In this document: one piece after another, positions 6,132 through 11,675 of the stretch
Layout: the number at the start of each line of letters is the position of its first letter
Position numbering within the stretch: position 1 is the stretch's first letter
Origin: Firmicutes bacterium CAG:822
GTDB taxonomy: Bacteria; Bacillota_I; Bacilli_A; RF39; UBA660
DNA length: 11,675 nt
Assembly (NCBI GenBank): GCA_000432855.1
Contig: HF990824.1
Coordinates: forward strand, 1 to 11,675
Reading direction: 5' to 3'
Position numbers and translations under genes: made by a program
Notes under the pieces: model-generated
The model's input: only the letters and a program-made list of their open reading frames with translations
Databases searched by the model: none
Told to the model about the DNA's origin: nothing

Positions 6132-6160
6132 ATTATACTATATTTTAGCATTATTTTAAA
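6132..6160 (-). promoter_or_regulatory. Promoter of the cysteine-enzyme gene, nearly leaderless
   Basis: Minus strand TTTAAA (6155-6160) and TATAAT (6132-6137), 17 bp apart. The expected start near 6125 coincides with the GTG/ATG starts at 6125 and 6122, so the mRNA would have 0-3 nt of leader. The -35 is weak. Confidence 0.5.
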
Positions 6161-6164
6161 TATA

Positions 6165-6193
6165 TTGACTATTATGATTTAAAGATGTAAAAT
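6165..6193 (+). promoter_or_regulatory. Plus-strand promoter of the hypothetical gene
   Basis: TTGACT (6165-6170) and TAAAAT (6188-6193) with an ideal 17-bp spacer. Transcription should start near 6200, followed by AGGAGG (6207-6212) and the ATG at 6219. It is back to back with the minus-strand promoter at 6132-6160. Confidence 0.75.
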
Positions 6194-6218
6194 ATATATC
6201 ACTTTTAGGAGGAACATT

Positions 6219-6734
6219 ATGAATCAAAAATATTATGAATTATTAAAACAAGGATTAGAACTATCACCAGCTCAAAAAGCAGAAAAAGAAGCTTATTTAG
6301 CTGAGTTTACAAAAATGACAGGTATGCCATTAGAAGAAATTGATAATCAAACTGAAGAATTATTTGAGTTAATTTTTACTTCCTTAATTAATCAAGTACA
6401 CGATACTGATAAAGGAATGATTTCTATTGGATACAAAACATTATCATTACCAATTAAACTTGAACCATTTTCACACATAAGAAAACATGTTGAATTATCA
6501 AAGCAAATTAAAGAAAGAATATATTTTCCAAAAATAACTTATTTTAATTACGATTTATTAACATCTAGATTATCAGAATATAAAATTAGTTTTGGTAATT
6601 TTAAAAATGCTCATTTTAAAACAACTGAAAAATATATGACTTTAATTACTGATAGAAAATCATTAAATAAACTTATTAAACAATATGAAGAAAAACAAGG
6701 AATTAACCCAAAAATATTAAAAAAACAAAAATAG
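6219..6734 (+). CDS. Hypothetical protein, only plus-strand gene
   Basis: Protein of 171 residues that I do not recognise. It has a strong ribosome binding site (AGGAGG, 6 nt before ATG), a consensus promoter and its own terminator, so it is a real gene. The N-terminal half (about 1-60) looks helical and acidic, with MNQKYYELLKQGLEL and a run of E/L residues at 38-52. The middle carries SIGYKTLSLPIKLEPFSHI, and the C-terminal 60 residues are Lys-rich (ending ILKKQK). There is no signal peptide, membrane segment or cysteine. It is divergent from the transglutaminase-like gene and converges on ssrA. A partnership with the divergent gene is only suggested by position. Confidence 0.8.
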   Translation: MNQKYYELLKQGLELSPAQKAEKEAYLAEFTKMTGMPLEEIDNQTEELFELIFTSLINQVHDTDKGMISIGYKTLSLPIKLEPFSHIRKHVELSKQIKERIYFPKITYFNYDLLTSRLSEYKISFGNFKNAHFKTTEKYMTLITDRKSLNKLIKQYEEKQGINPKILKKQK

Positions 6735-6761
6735 CCAAGCTTCAAAACTTGACTATTTTTT
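6727..6761. terminator. Bidirectional terminator between the hypothetical gene and ssrA
   Basis: The stem pairs 6731-6739 with 6748-6756 around an 8-nt loop and is flanked by A-rich sequence on the left and T-rich on the right, so it can end transcripts from both sides. One internal pair (6735/6752) is a C-A mismatch in the plus-strand RNA but a U-G wobble in the minus-strand RNA. The hairpin should therefore be more stable for the ssrA transcript. The stop codon of the plus-strand gene (6732-6734) is inside the stem. Confidence 0.8.
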
Positions 6762-6786
6762 CTATATTCAAAAATTTTATCACAAT

Positions 6787-7138
6787 TGGTGGAGCCGAGG
6801 AGAATTGAACTCCTGTCCAGAAACACTTCCAAATAAACATCTACAAGTTTAGTTAGTTAAAAACTGTCCCAGTAAAGATTAGTAACTAACAACTACTCTA
6901 CCAGTAAGCCTATAAAATTCATCATTATCTCTAGGCTAAATAATGATATATCTCTCTAAAAGCGAACCCTTAAAATCCTTCGAGAGCTAAAGAATTAAAA
7001 GAGTGTACCTTGCCAACCTTAGGCAAATGCTGGTACGTAATTATTTCTGTTTCCAGTTATATTTAAGTTTGGACTTAACGTGTCCCTCCGACTTGCCATT
7101 TATCCTTCCATATTCCTGTCGAAACCAAAAACGGCCCC
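6787..7138 (-). ncRNA. ssrA: tmRNA (transfer-messenger RNA)
   Basis: One-piece tmRNA of 352 nt that, with SmpB, rescues stalled ribosomes and tags the unfinished protein. The tRNA-like ends pair as 5' GGGGCCG with 3' CGGCTCC, leaving ACCA, with CCA encoded in the gene. The acceptor stem has the G3-U70 pair that makes it chargeable with alanine. The T arm is AGGAG-TTCAATT-CTCCT. The 5' segment carries TTTCGACAGG, typical of tmRNA. The tag reading frame (7019-7054) encodes GNRNNYVPAFA. Downstream pseudoknots are visible, the clearest with arms TCATTAT/ATAATGA and AGCCTA/TAGGCT, and another with GTTAGTTA/TAACTAAC. smpB lies directly upstream. It has its own promoter and shares a terminator at 6727-6761. 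Confidence 0.97.
7019..7054 (-). other. ssrA: tmRNA tag-peptide reading frame
   Basis: Resume codon GGA follows TATAACT, matching the TAACTGGC context of the B. subtilis resume site. Eleven codons read GNRNNYVPAFA and end with TAA. With the alanine carried by tmRNA the tag would be A-GNRNNYVPAFA. It ends in AFA instead of the common LAA. Confidence 0.88.
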
Positions 7139-7145
7139 AATTTAT

Positions 7146-7177
7146 AAAGCTCTTATATTATATCATATAAAAGCTTT
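7146..7177. repeat. 13-bp inverted repeat covering the ssrA core promoter
   Basis: Arms 7146-7158 and 7165-7177 (AAAGCT-TTATAT type) match at 12 of 13 positions around a 6-nt centre that lies in the -10 region. No strong U-tract follows on the minus strand, so it is not a classical terminator. It could be an operator, or a hairpin formed only in read-through transcripts from smpB. Confidence 0.6.
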
Positions 7178-7184
7178 AATGCAA
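7157..7184 (-). promoter_or_regulatory. ssrA promoter with extended -10
   Basis: Minus strand TTGCAT (7179-7184), 16-bp spacer, TATAAT (7157-7162) preceded by TGA, giving the extended -10 form TGnTATAAT. The start near 7150 would leave about 11 nt to be trimmed from the tmRNA 5' end, presumably by RNase P. Confidence 0.8.
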
Positions 7185-7187
7185 AAT

Positions 7188-7622
7188 TTATTTTTTTAGC
7201 CTAGCTCTAATATTTCGCTCGATATCTCTTTTCTTAATATCTTCTCGCTTATCATAGTTTTTCTTACCTTTAGCTAAACCAATTAACACTTTAGCTCGTC
7301 CATTTTTTAAATAAACTTTTAACGGTACTATTGTATAACCTTCTAATTTAATCTTATCTCTAAATTTATATATTTCTTTTTTATGTAAAAGTAACTTTCT
7401 TTCCCTAGTTTCATCATGATTAAATATATTTCCATTTTCATAACTACTTATATGCATATTTATTATATACATCTCGTTATTTTTAACTCTGACATAACTA
7501 TCTCTAATATTAGCTTTACCGAGCCTTAAAGACTTAATTTCTGTTCCGGTTAAAACAATCCCAGCCTCTATAGTATCAAAAATCTGATAATTATACTTCG
7601 CCTTCCTGTTTACTATTTCCAT
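7188..7622 (-). CDS. smpB: SsrA-binding protein SmpB
   Basis: Small basic tmRNA-binding protein (144 residues) needed for tmRNA to enter stalled ribosomes. Family landmarks are the N-terminal NRKAKYNY, then GIVLTGTEIKSLRLGKANIRDSYV, and the ending GLAKGKKNYDKREDIKKRD. The basic C-terminal tail (KKRDIERNIRARLKK) is the part that probes the empty mRNA channel. The start is ATG at 7622 because AGGTGA lies 5 nt before it; a GTG at 7631 overlaps that site. The first 32 bases overlap the end of rnr, so translation is likely coupled. ssrA follows 49 nt downstream of the stop. Confidence 0.96.
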   Translation of the reverse strand: MEIVNRKAKYNYQIFDTIEAGIVLTGTEIKSLRLGKANIRDSYVRVKNNEMYIINMHISSYENGNIFNHDETRERKLLLHKKEIYKFRDKIKLEGYTIVPLKVYLKNGRAKVLIGLAKGKKNYDKREDIKKRDIERNIRARLKK

Positions 7623-9720
7623 TTTTATCACCTTTTTTGTAAAGTCTAAAATTAATTAGCCCCTTATCTTTTATTACACTATCAACAATAATTTCTATCT
7701 TTTCACCAAGCATATATCTCTTCTTACTTCTTTTACCAACTAAACTAAATGTAGATTCATCATAAAAATAATAATCGTCATCTAACTGATCTATTTTAAT
7801 CATACCTTCTACTAAATTAGGAAGTTCCACATAAATACCATAATTAGTAACTGTACTAATAATACCCTTGTAAACCTCTCCAATATGACCTTCCATATAT
7901 TCAGCCATTTTCATATCATCGACATCTCGCTCACACTGTGTCGCCGCCATTTCTCTTTCAGATGAATGTTTGGCAACCTCTGGTAAAGTACTATTATAAT
8001 AATCGACAACCTCATTATCAATATTATGATTAAATAGATATGTCCTAAGTAATCGATGAACTGTCAAATCAGGAAATCTTCTAATTGGTGAAGTAAAATG
8101 TGTATAAAACTTACTAGCCAAACCAAAGTGGCCAATATTTACATTATCATAAACTGCTTTCTGCATACTTCTAAGTAACATTGAAGATAAAATACTATAC
8201 TCTTTTTTATCTTTAAGCTGACCTAAAATATTTTGAATAGTTTTAGGTGTTATATTTTTAACGTTCGCATTAACCTTATAACCTAAAATATTTACAAAGT
8301 GTAAGAAATTTCTAATCTTCTCTTCATCAGGGAGTCCATGAACACGATATATAAATGGTAAATCCATATAAGCTATTGTCGTAGCCACTGTTTCATTAGC
8401 CATAATCATAAAATCTTCGATTAAATTTTCCCCAGTATCTTGAATTCTTCTTTGAATATCAATTGCTTTTCCAGCCTCATCAGTAATAATTTTCGGTTCA
8501 GGTACATCAAAATCGATATATCCTTTTTCTAACTTACGTTTTCTAATAATTTTAGAAAGCTCTTCCATTAATCTTAAATCATCTGCAAATTCCTCATATC
8601 CTTCTGGAATAACATTTTCATTTAAAATCTTATTAACATTTTTATAAGTCATTTGTTTTCGCGATTTAATGTAACTTTCAAAAATATCACTATCCACAAG
8701 CTTTCCTTTATCATCTATTTCCATCACACATGAAAGTGTTAATCTTATAACATTAGGATTTAATGAACAAATACCATTAGAAAGTTGATGTGGAAGCATA
8801 GGAATAACTGTATTAGCTAAATAACTACTAGTACCGCGTGCATAAGCTTCATCACCTAAAGCAGTTCCCTCTTTAACATAATGACTAACATCGGCAATAT
8901 GGACCCCCAATACATAGTTACCATTATCAAGCTTCTTAATACTAATCGCATCATCGATATCCTTAGTATCATCACCATCTATTGTAAAAATAACTTCACC
9001 AGTCAAATCACGTCTACCTTTAAGCTCTACTTCACTTACCTCATCAGGAATACTTTTTAATTCTTCTATAACACCATCAGGAAAAACATCATTAATTTGA
9101 TATCTTGCCGCAATCGATAAAATATCAACACCAGGATCATCTTTATGACCTAAAATACGAATAATTTTACCTTGATAATAATTACTCTTCTCTATCTTAT
9201 TTTCTATCTTTACAACAACCTTATGACCAGGAACCGCACCTTTCGCATCTTCCTCTGGAATTTCCACAATAATATTTAACTTATCGTCATCTAGCTTAAG
9301 TAAATTTTTACCATCTTTTTTATAAAATTCACCAACTAACATATTAGTTAAATTACGTTTATTAACTCTAACAACAGCCGCTTCATGTCTAGACTCATCA
9401 GTTACTTTAATAACAACCTCATCACCATCGATAGCGCCGTTTACATTCTCAGAAGAAACATGATAATCATTATCTTCGCCATCGACAATAACAAAACCAA
9501 AACCTTTCCTATTAGCCGCAAAAGTTCCTATTTTCTGGGATTTGTCATTAAACTTCGCATATTTCCCTTTATTAGTATATCTTATTTTTAATTCTTTAAT
9601 TAATTTACTTAAAACCTCTGGTAACATTGGAATCTCTTCATCTGTTAACTTCTCTAAAATTTCATCATAAGTTAAAGCTTTATTATGATTATTAATCAAA
9701 TCTAATATTTTTTCTTCCAT
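7591..9720 (-). CDS. rnr: Ribonuclease R (RNB-family 3'-5' exoribonuclease)
   Basis: Processive 3'-5' exoribonuclease of 709 residues. Domains in order: an N-terminal helix-turn-helix-like part (1-55), then a cold-shock OB fold (about 64-108, with NRKGFGFVIVDGEDNDYHV). A second OB region follows (about 125-195). The RNB catalytic domain comes next with TIDGDDTKDIDDAIS, whose D248, D254, D256 and D257 correspond to the metal-binding Asp of RNase II/R. SPIRRFPDLTVHRLL follows, and an S1 domain ends the protein (about 625-700, with GIISTVTNYGIYVEL). It is shorter than B. subtilis RNase R. RNase R degrades structured RNAs and the defective mRNAs released by tmRNA, which fits the genes next door. 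ATG at 9720 is chosen with AAGGGG 8 nt upstream; a longer start would run through a candidate -10. Confidence 0.96.
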   Translation of the reverse strand: MEEKILDLINNHNKALTYDEILEKLTDEEIPMLPEVLSKLIKELKIRYTNKGKYAKFNDKSQKIGTFAANRKGFGFVIVDGEDNDYHVSSENVNGAIDGDEVVIKVTDESRHEAAVVRVNKRNLTNMLVGEFYKKDGKNLLKLDDDKLNIIVEIPEEDAKGAVPGHKVVVKIENKIEKSNYYQGKIIRILGHKDDPGVDILSIAARYQINDVFPDGVIEELKSIPDEVSEVELKGRRDLTGEVIFTIDGDDTKDIDDAISIKKLDNGNYVLGVHIADVSHYVKEGTALGDEAYARGTSSYLANTVIPMLPHQLSNGICSLNPNVIRLTLSCVMEIDDKGKLVDSDIFESYIKSRKQMTYKNVNKILNENVIPEGYEEFADDLRLMEELSKIIRKRKLEKGYIDFDVPEPKIITDEAGKAIDIQRRIQDTGENLIEDFMIMANETVATTIAYMDLPFIYRVHGLPDEEKIRNFLHFVNILGYKVNANVKNITPKTIQNILGQLKDKKEYSILSSMLLRSMQKAVYDNVNIGHFGLASKFYTHFTSPIRRFPDLTVHRLLRTYLFNHNIDNEVVDYYNSTLPEVAKHSSEREMAATQCERDVDDMKMAEYMEGHIGEVYKGIISTVTNYGIYVELPNLVEGMIKIDQLDDDYYFYDESTFSLVGKRSKKRYMLGEKIEIIVDSVIKDKGLINFRLYKKGDKNGNSKQEGEV
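7628..7633 (-). promoter_or_regulatory. Ribosome binding site that sets the smpB start, inside rnr
   Basis: AGGTGA within the last codons of rnr, 5 nt before ATG at 7622. It overlaps the alternative GTG at 7631, giving a protein that begins MEIVNRKA. Confidence 0.75.
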
Positions 9721-9741
9721 GGTATCAACCCCTTTATATCC

Positions 9742-9747
9742 ATTATA
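9742..9747 (-). promoter_or_regulatory. Possible -10 element for rnr-smpB
   Basis: TATAAT on the minus strand, about 22 nt before the rnr ATG. No good -35 is present 17 bp upstream (TATATT in a T-rich stretch). Read-through from the rmuC operon is an alternative, since no strong hairpin separates the genes. Confidence 0.35.
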
Positions 9748-9777
9748 GAGCAAAAAAACTAAAAAATATAGCTTTTC

Positions 9778-10329
9778 TTAATTTTTCACCTTTTCTTTTA
9801 CATAATAAACTAAACTAAATGCACTAGCGCCGATAAATGCGACTATCATATCAAGCATCGTATCAGTAACACCTGTTTCCGCAACTCTTTGTGCATCTCC
9901 ACCAAATAAAATATTACAAACAAACTCAAAAGTTTCCCAAGCAAAAGCACATAATGCACTAAAAGCAATTATAAATAATATCTTAAACCAAATATTTTTA
10001 ACACCCTCAGGAAGAAATAACATGCCTACATAAGCTGTTAAAACACCAGAAAATGTATGTACAACCTTATCAAAGCCTTCCCATTTATTATAAAATTCAG
10101 CTGTAACTCCCATATAATGAGCTAGAAAAATAAATACCAGCCAAACAAATATCACACCATCATTCAACTTTATATTAAATAACTTATTAATTATATAAGG
10201 TAAAGTAGCCGTTAAAACAATGCTTGAATCTTTTAAAATAATAACTATTCCCTTGTCTAGTTCTCCCATAATGGTAAAAAAAGAACAAACCAAAGTAATA
10301 ACAAGTAAACCTATATTAATTTTCTTCAT
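9778..10329 (-). CDS. Integral membrane protein, DUF2238/YjdF-like
   Basis: Polytopic membrane protein of 183 residues with about six hydrophobic helices (near 4-22, 27-48, 58-78, 88-106, 112-133 and 155-177). Conserved-looking polar motifs sit in or beside helices: FDKVVHTFSGVLTAY, FAWETFEF, GGDAQ and GVTDTMLDMIVAFIGA. The order H...WE/E...D(T)xxDM...GA resembles the DUF2238 (YjdF) family of uncharacterised membrane proteins; I infer that from pattern, without a search. The ATG lies within the 3' end of rmuC (14-nt overlap) with GGAGG 9 nt upstream, so the two are co-translated. Function unknown; the His and acidic residues could bind a metal or conduct ions. Confidence 0.75.
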   Translation of the reverse strand: MKKINIGLLVITLVCSFFTIMGELDKGIVIILKDSSIVLTATLPYIINKLFNIKLNDGVIFVWLVFIFLAHYMGVTAEFYNKWEGFDKVVHTFSGVLTAYVGMLFLPEGVKNIWFKILFIIAFSALCAFAWETFEFVCNILFGGDAQRVAETGVTDTMLDMIVAFIGASAFSLVYYVKEKVKN

Positions 10330-11380
10330 GACTTATTTCCTCCACCTCTACCTGATTAATCGCATTAAACCTTTTCGTAATCTTATCCGTTGTCGTATGA
10401 ATGTCTTTTACATCTTTACTAACTGTTTCAATACTTCTATAAAGTTTGTCCCATCTATCTTTATAACGTTTAAACTCGACATCTAAAAGTCTTAATTCTT
10501 GATGAATAACTTTAGTATATTTATCTCTTTCGATATTCTTAATAATAATTTCAATTGTTGTAAGTGTACTTATTAATGTTGTTGGACCACATATCCATAC
10601 CCTTTTGTTATAAGCATAATCAATAATATCTTGATGATAAGCATTAACCTCGGCAAAAATAGCTTCAGCCGGTAAAAATAATATTGCTTGATCAGTAGTT
10701 TCACCAGGAATAATATACTTAGACGCAATCGCATCAATATGTTTTTTCATATCACTTTTAAATTTACGTTCAGCAAGTGTTGGATTTAGATTTTTCTTAT
10801 CTACCATTGCTTGATAATCTTCAAGTGGAAACTTAGAGTCAATCGCAATTAAGCCTAACGGTTCAGGCGCAAAAATAACACTATCAGCTATCGTACCATT
10901 ACTTAATGTATATTGCATTCTATATATATTATCTTTATTTTCACCAAAAACATTCACTAAAATATGCTTTAAATTAACCTCACCAAAAATTCCTCTTGTT
11001 TTTTTATCAGTTAAAATACTTTGTAAAGACACAATATCTGTCGATAAAGAATCAATTTTCTTTTGTGCCTCATCAATCTTTGATAATCTTTCCAAAACAG
11101 ATGTAAAAGTTTTATTAGTCTTCTCAAAATTTTGATCTAATCTTTCATTTACCTTATCATTAATCAAATTTAATCTATGCTCAATTCGTTCATTTAAAGC
11201 ATTAAAATCATTAGTTAAATTTTTGTTTATATCACTCTTAAATTCGCCTAATTCCTTAACCATTTCTGTTTCTAACTTACCAAGTCTTTCTGTAATATTA
11301 GATTCATTTACATTTTTTGTTAAAGCAATAATACTGACAATTAATATAACTACAAGTAGTCCAATTATTATATATTCCAT
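10316..11380 (-). CDS. rmuC: DNA recombination protein RmuC family
   Basis: Membrane-anchored protein of 354 residues. It has one N-terminal transmembrane helix (about 2-20), a long coiled coil (about 25-118) and the RmuC domain (about 120-320). The RmuC domain shows TRGIFGEVNLKHIL, IAIDSKFPLEDY at 168-179 and LFLPAEAIFAEV at 224-235. The domain has a restriction-endonuclease-like fold in which the DSKFPLE stretch supplies acidic residues. In E. coli RmuC limits short inverted-repeat rearrangements; in other bacteria it has been linked to defence and DNA processing. AGAGGTG lies 4 nt before the ATG. It has its own promoter and overlaps the downstream membrane-protein gene. Confidence 0.93.
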   Translation of the reverse strand: MEYIIIGLLVVILIVSIIALTKNVNESNITERLGKLETEMVKELGEFKSDINKNLTNDFNALNERIEHRLNLINDKVNERLDQNFEKTNKTFTSVLERLSKIDEAQKKIDSLSTDIVSLQSILTDKKTRGIFGEVNLKHILVNVFGENKDNIYRMQYTLSNGTIADSVIFAPEPLGLIAIDSKFPLEDYQAMVDKKNLNPTLAERKFKSDMKKHIDAIASKYIIPGETTDQAILFLPAEAIFAEVNAYHQDIIDYAYNKRVWICGPTTLISTLTTIEIIIKNIERDKYTKVIHQELRLLDVEFKRYKDRWDKLYRSIETVSKDVKDIHTTTDKITKRFNAINQVEVEEISHEEN

Positions 11381-11402
11381 GTTACACCTCTATCCTTAAT
11401 AC

Positions 11403-11431
11403 ATTATATCTTAAATCTAAACAAATTTAAA
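11403..11431 (-). promoter_or_regulatory. Candidate rmuC promoter
   Basis: Minus strand TTTAAA (11426-11431) and TATAAT (11403-11408), spacer 17 bp, start near 11396, leader about 16 nt. The same TTTAAA-17-TATAAT form occurs at 6132-6160. A terminator lies just upstream, which supports a new transcription unit here. Confidence 0.55.
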
Positions 11432-11463
11432 TAATAAAGCTCAATAATTTTTATAAAGTACTT

Positions 11464-11491
11464 AAAAGAAAAAGATGTATTTACTTACATC
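11464..11491 (-). terminator. Rho-independent terminator of the right-edge gene
   Basis: Minus-strand stem GATGTA/TACATC (11474-11479 with 11486-11491) with a 6-nt loop, followed by TTTTTCTTTT. The stem overlaps the TGA stop codon at 11490-11492. Confidence 0.8.
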
Positions 11492-11675
11492 ATTTTTCTT
11501 CATTTAATTTTTTTATTTCTTCTTCAGTTAAACCAGTTGCCTTTGAAATATCTTTTATACTCATTTTCATATTAAGTAAGTTCTTAGCTATTTCTATTGC
11601 TTTTTCCTTAGTTCCAATATTTTTGCCTTCTTCAATTCCAAGACTTTTCCCTTCTTTTTTCGCATCTTCTATCTC
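11490..11675 (-). CDS. C-terminal end of an Rpn/PD-(D/E)XK-type protein (partial)
   Basis: The last 61 codons of a gene that begins beyond the right edge. The visible part has the Lys/Glu/Gly repeats KKEGKSLGIEEGKNIGTKEKA. It then has a small helix-turn-helix-like tail, AIEIAKNLLNMKMSIKDIS followed by KATGLTEEEIKKL. This combination is typical of the C-terminus of the Rpn family (recombination-promoting nuclease, or PD-(D/E)XK nuclease family transposase) found in many copies in Firmicutes. The catalytic N-terminal domain is outside the window, so the assignment rests on the tail alone. It ends in TGA inside a terminator hairpin. Confidence 0.7.
   Translation of the reverse strand, partial: EIEDAKKEGKSLGIEEGKNIGTKEKAIEIAKNLLNMKMSIKDISKATGLTEEEIKKLNEEK

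Noticed and set aside
6787..6825. tRNA-like 3' end that could suggest a separate tRNA gene
   Set aside because: The acceptor strand pairs with 7132-7138, 330 nt away, and there is no anticodon arm in between; this is tmRNA.
6611..6832. Open minus-strand frame
   Set aside because: It runs through the tmRNA 3' end, the shared terminator and the antisense of the plus-strand gene, with no ribosome binding site.
9385..9591. Open plus-strand frame opposite rnr
   Set aside because: Antisense to the conserved cold-shock region of RNase R, with no translation signals.
10220..10486. Open plus-strand frame opposite the rmuC/membrane-protein junction
   Set aside because: It is antisense to two overlapping supported genes and has no translation signals.
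1..11675. Mycoplasma-type code (TGA as Trp)
   Set aside because: Trp positions use TGG (for example in DacB and the VirD4-like protein), while TGA ends spmB and the right-edge gene.

Overview
The window comes from a low-GC (about 30% by eye), AT-rich Gram-positive bacterium of the Bacilli/Firmicutes type. It carries the Bacillus-style block dacB-spmA-spmB-rluB, the Firmicutes-style block rnr-smpB-ssrA, strong AGGAGG-type ribosome binding sites and many U-tract terminators. Trp is encoded by TGG and TGA is a stop (spmB, right-edge gene), so the genetic code is the standard bacterial one. The tmRNA tag ends in AFA, a Mollicutes-like ending rather than the usual LAA. This hints at an uncultured gut Bacilli lineage near the Mollicutes or Erysipelotrichia, but that placement is inference.

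Layout: all genes but one are on the minus strand, so they read from the right edge leftwards. (1) 11490-11675: the C-terminal tail of an Rpn-like (PD-(D/E)XK) protein, cut by the window edge and closed by a terminator. (2) 9778-11380: rmuC and an overlapping DUF2238-like membrane protein. (3) 6787-9720: rnr (RNase R), smpB overlapping it, and the tmRNA gene ssrA under its own promoter. Together these form a trans-translation and RNA-decay module. (4) 6219-6734: the only plus-strand gene, of unknown function, with its own consensus promoter. It converges on ssrA across a shared terminator. (5) 5364-6122: a putative papain/transglutaminase-fold cysteine enzyme, divergent from the previous gene and with a promoter that leaves almost no leader. 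(6) 4597-5316: a lipoprotein with an Asp/Asn-rich tail and its own terminator. (7) 3018-4485: a two-gene operon of a small MerR-family regulator and a soluble VirD4/TraG-like ATPase. It is driven by a textbook MerR promoter (19-bp spacer containing a dyad) and closed by a terminator. (8) 50-2969: dacB-spmA-spmB-rluB, packed with overlapping or nearly abutting reading frames and ending in a terminator that contains the rluB stop codon.

Most of the window is conserved housekeeping. The best candidate for something undescribed is the MerR plus orphan coupling-ATPase operon at 3018-4538. It has no relaxase or type IV secretion genes nearby, and the acidic residue expected after the Walker B aspartate is replaced by Asn. 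Second is the divergent pair at 5364-6734 (transglutaminase-like protein and unknown protein). Architecturally, transcription terminators repeatedly coincide with stop codons.
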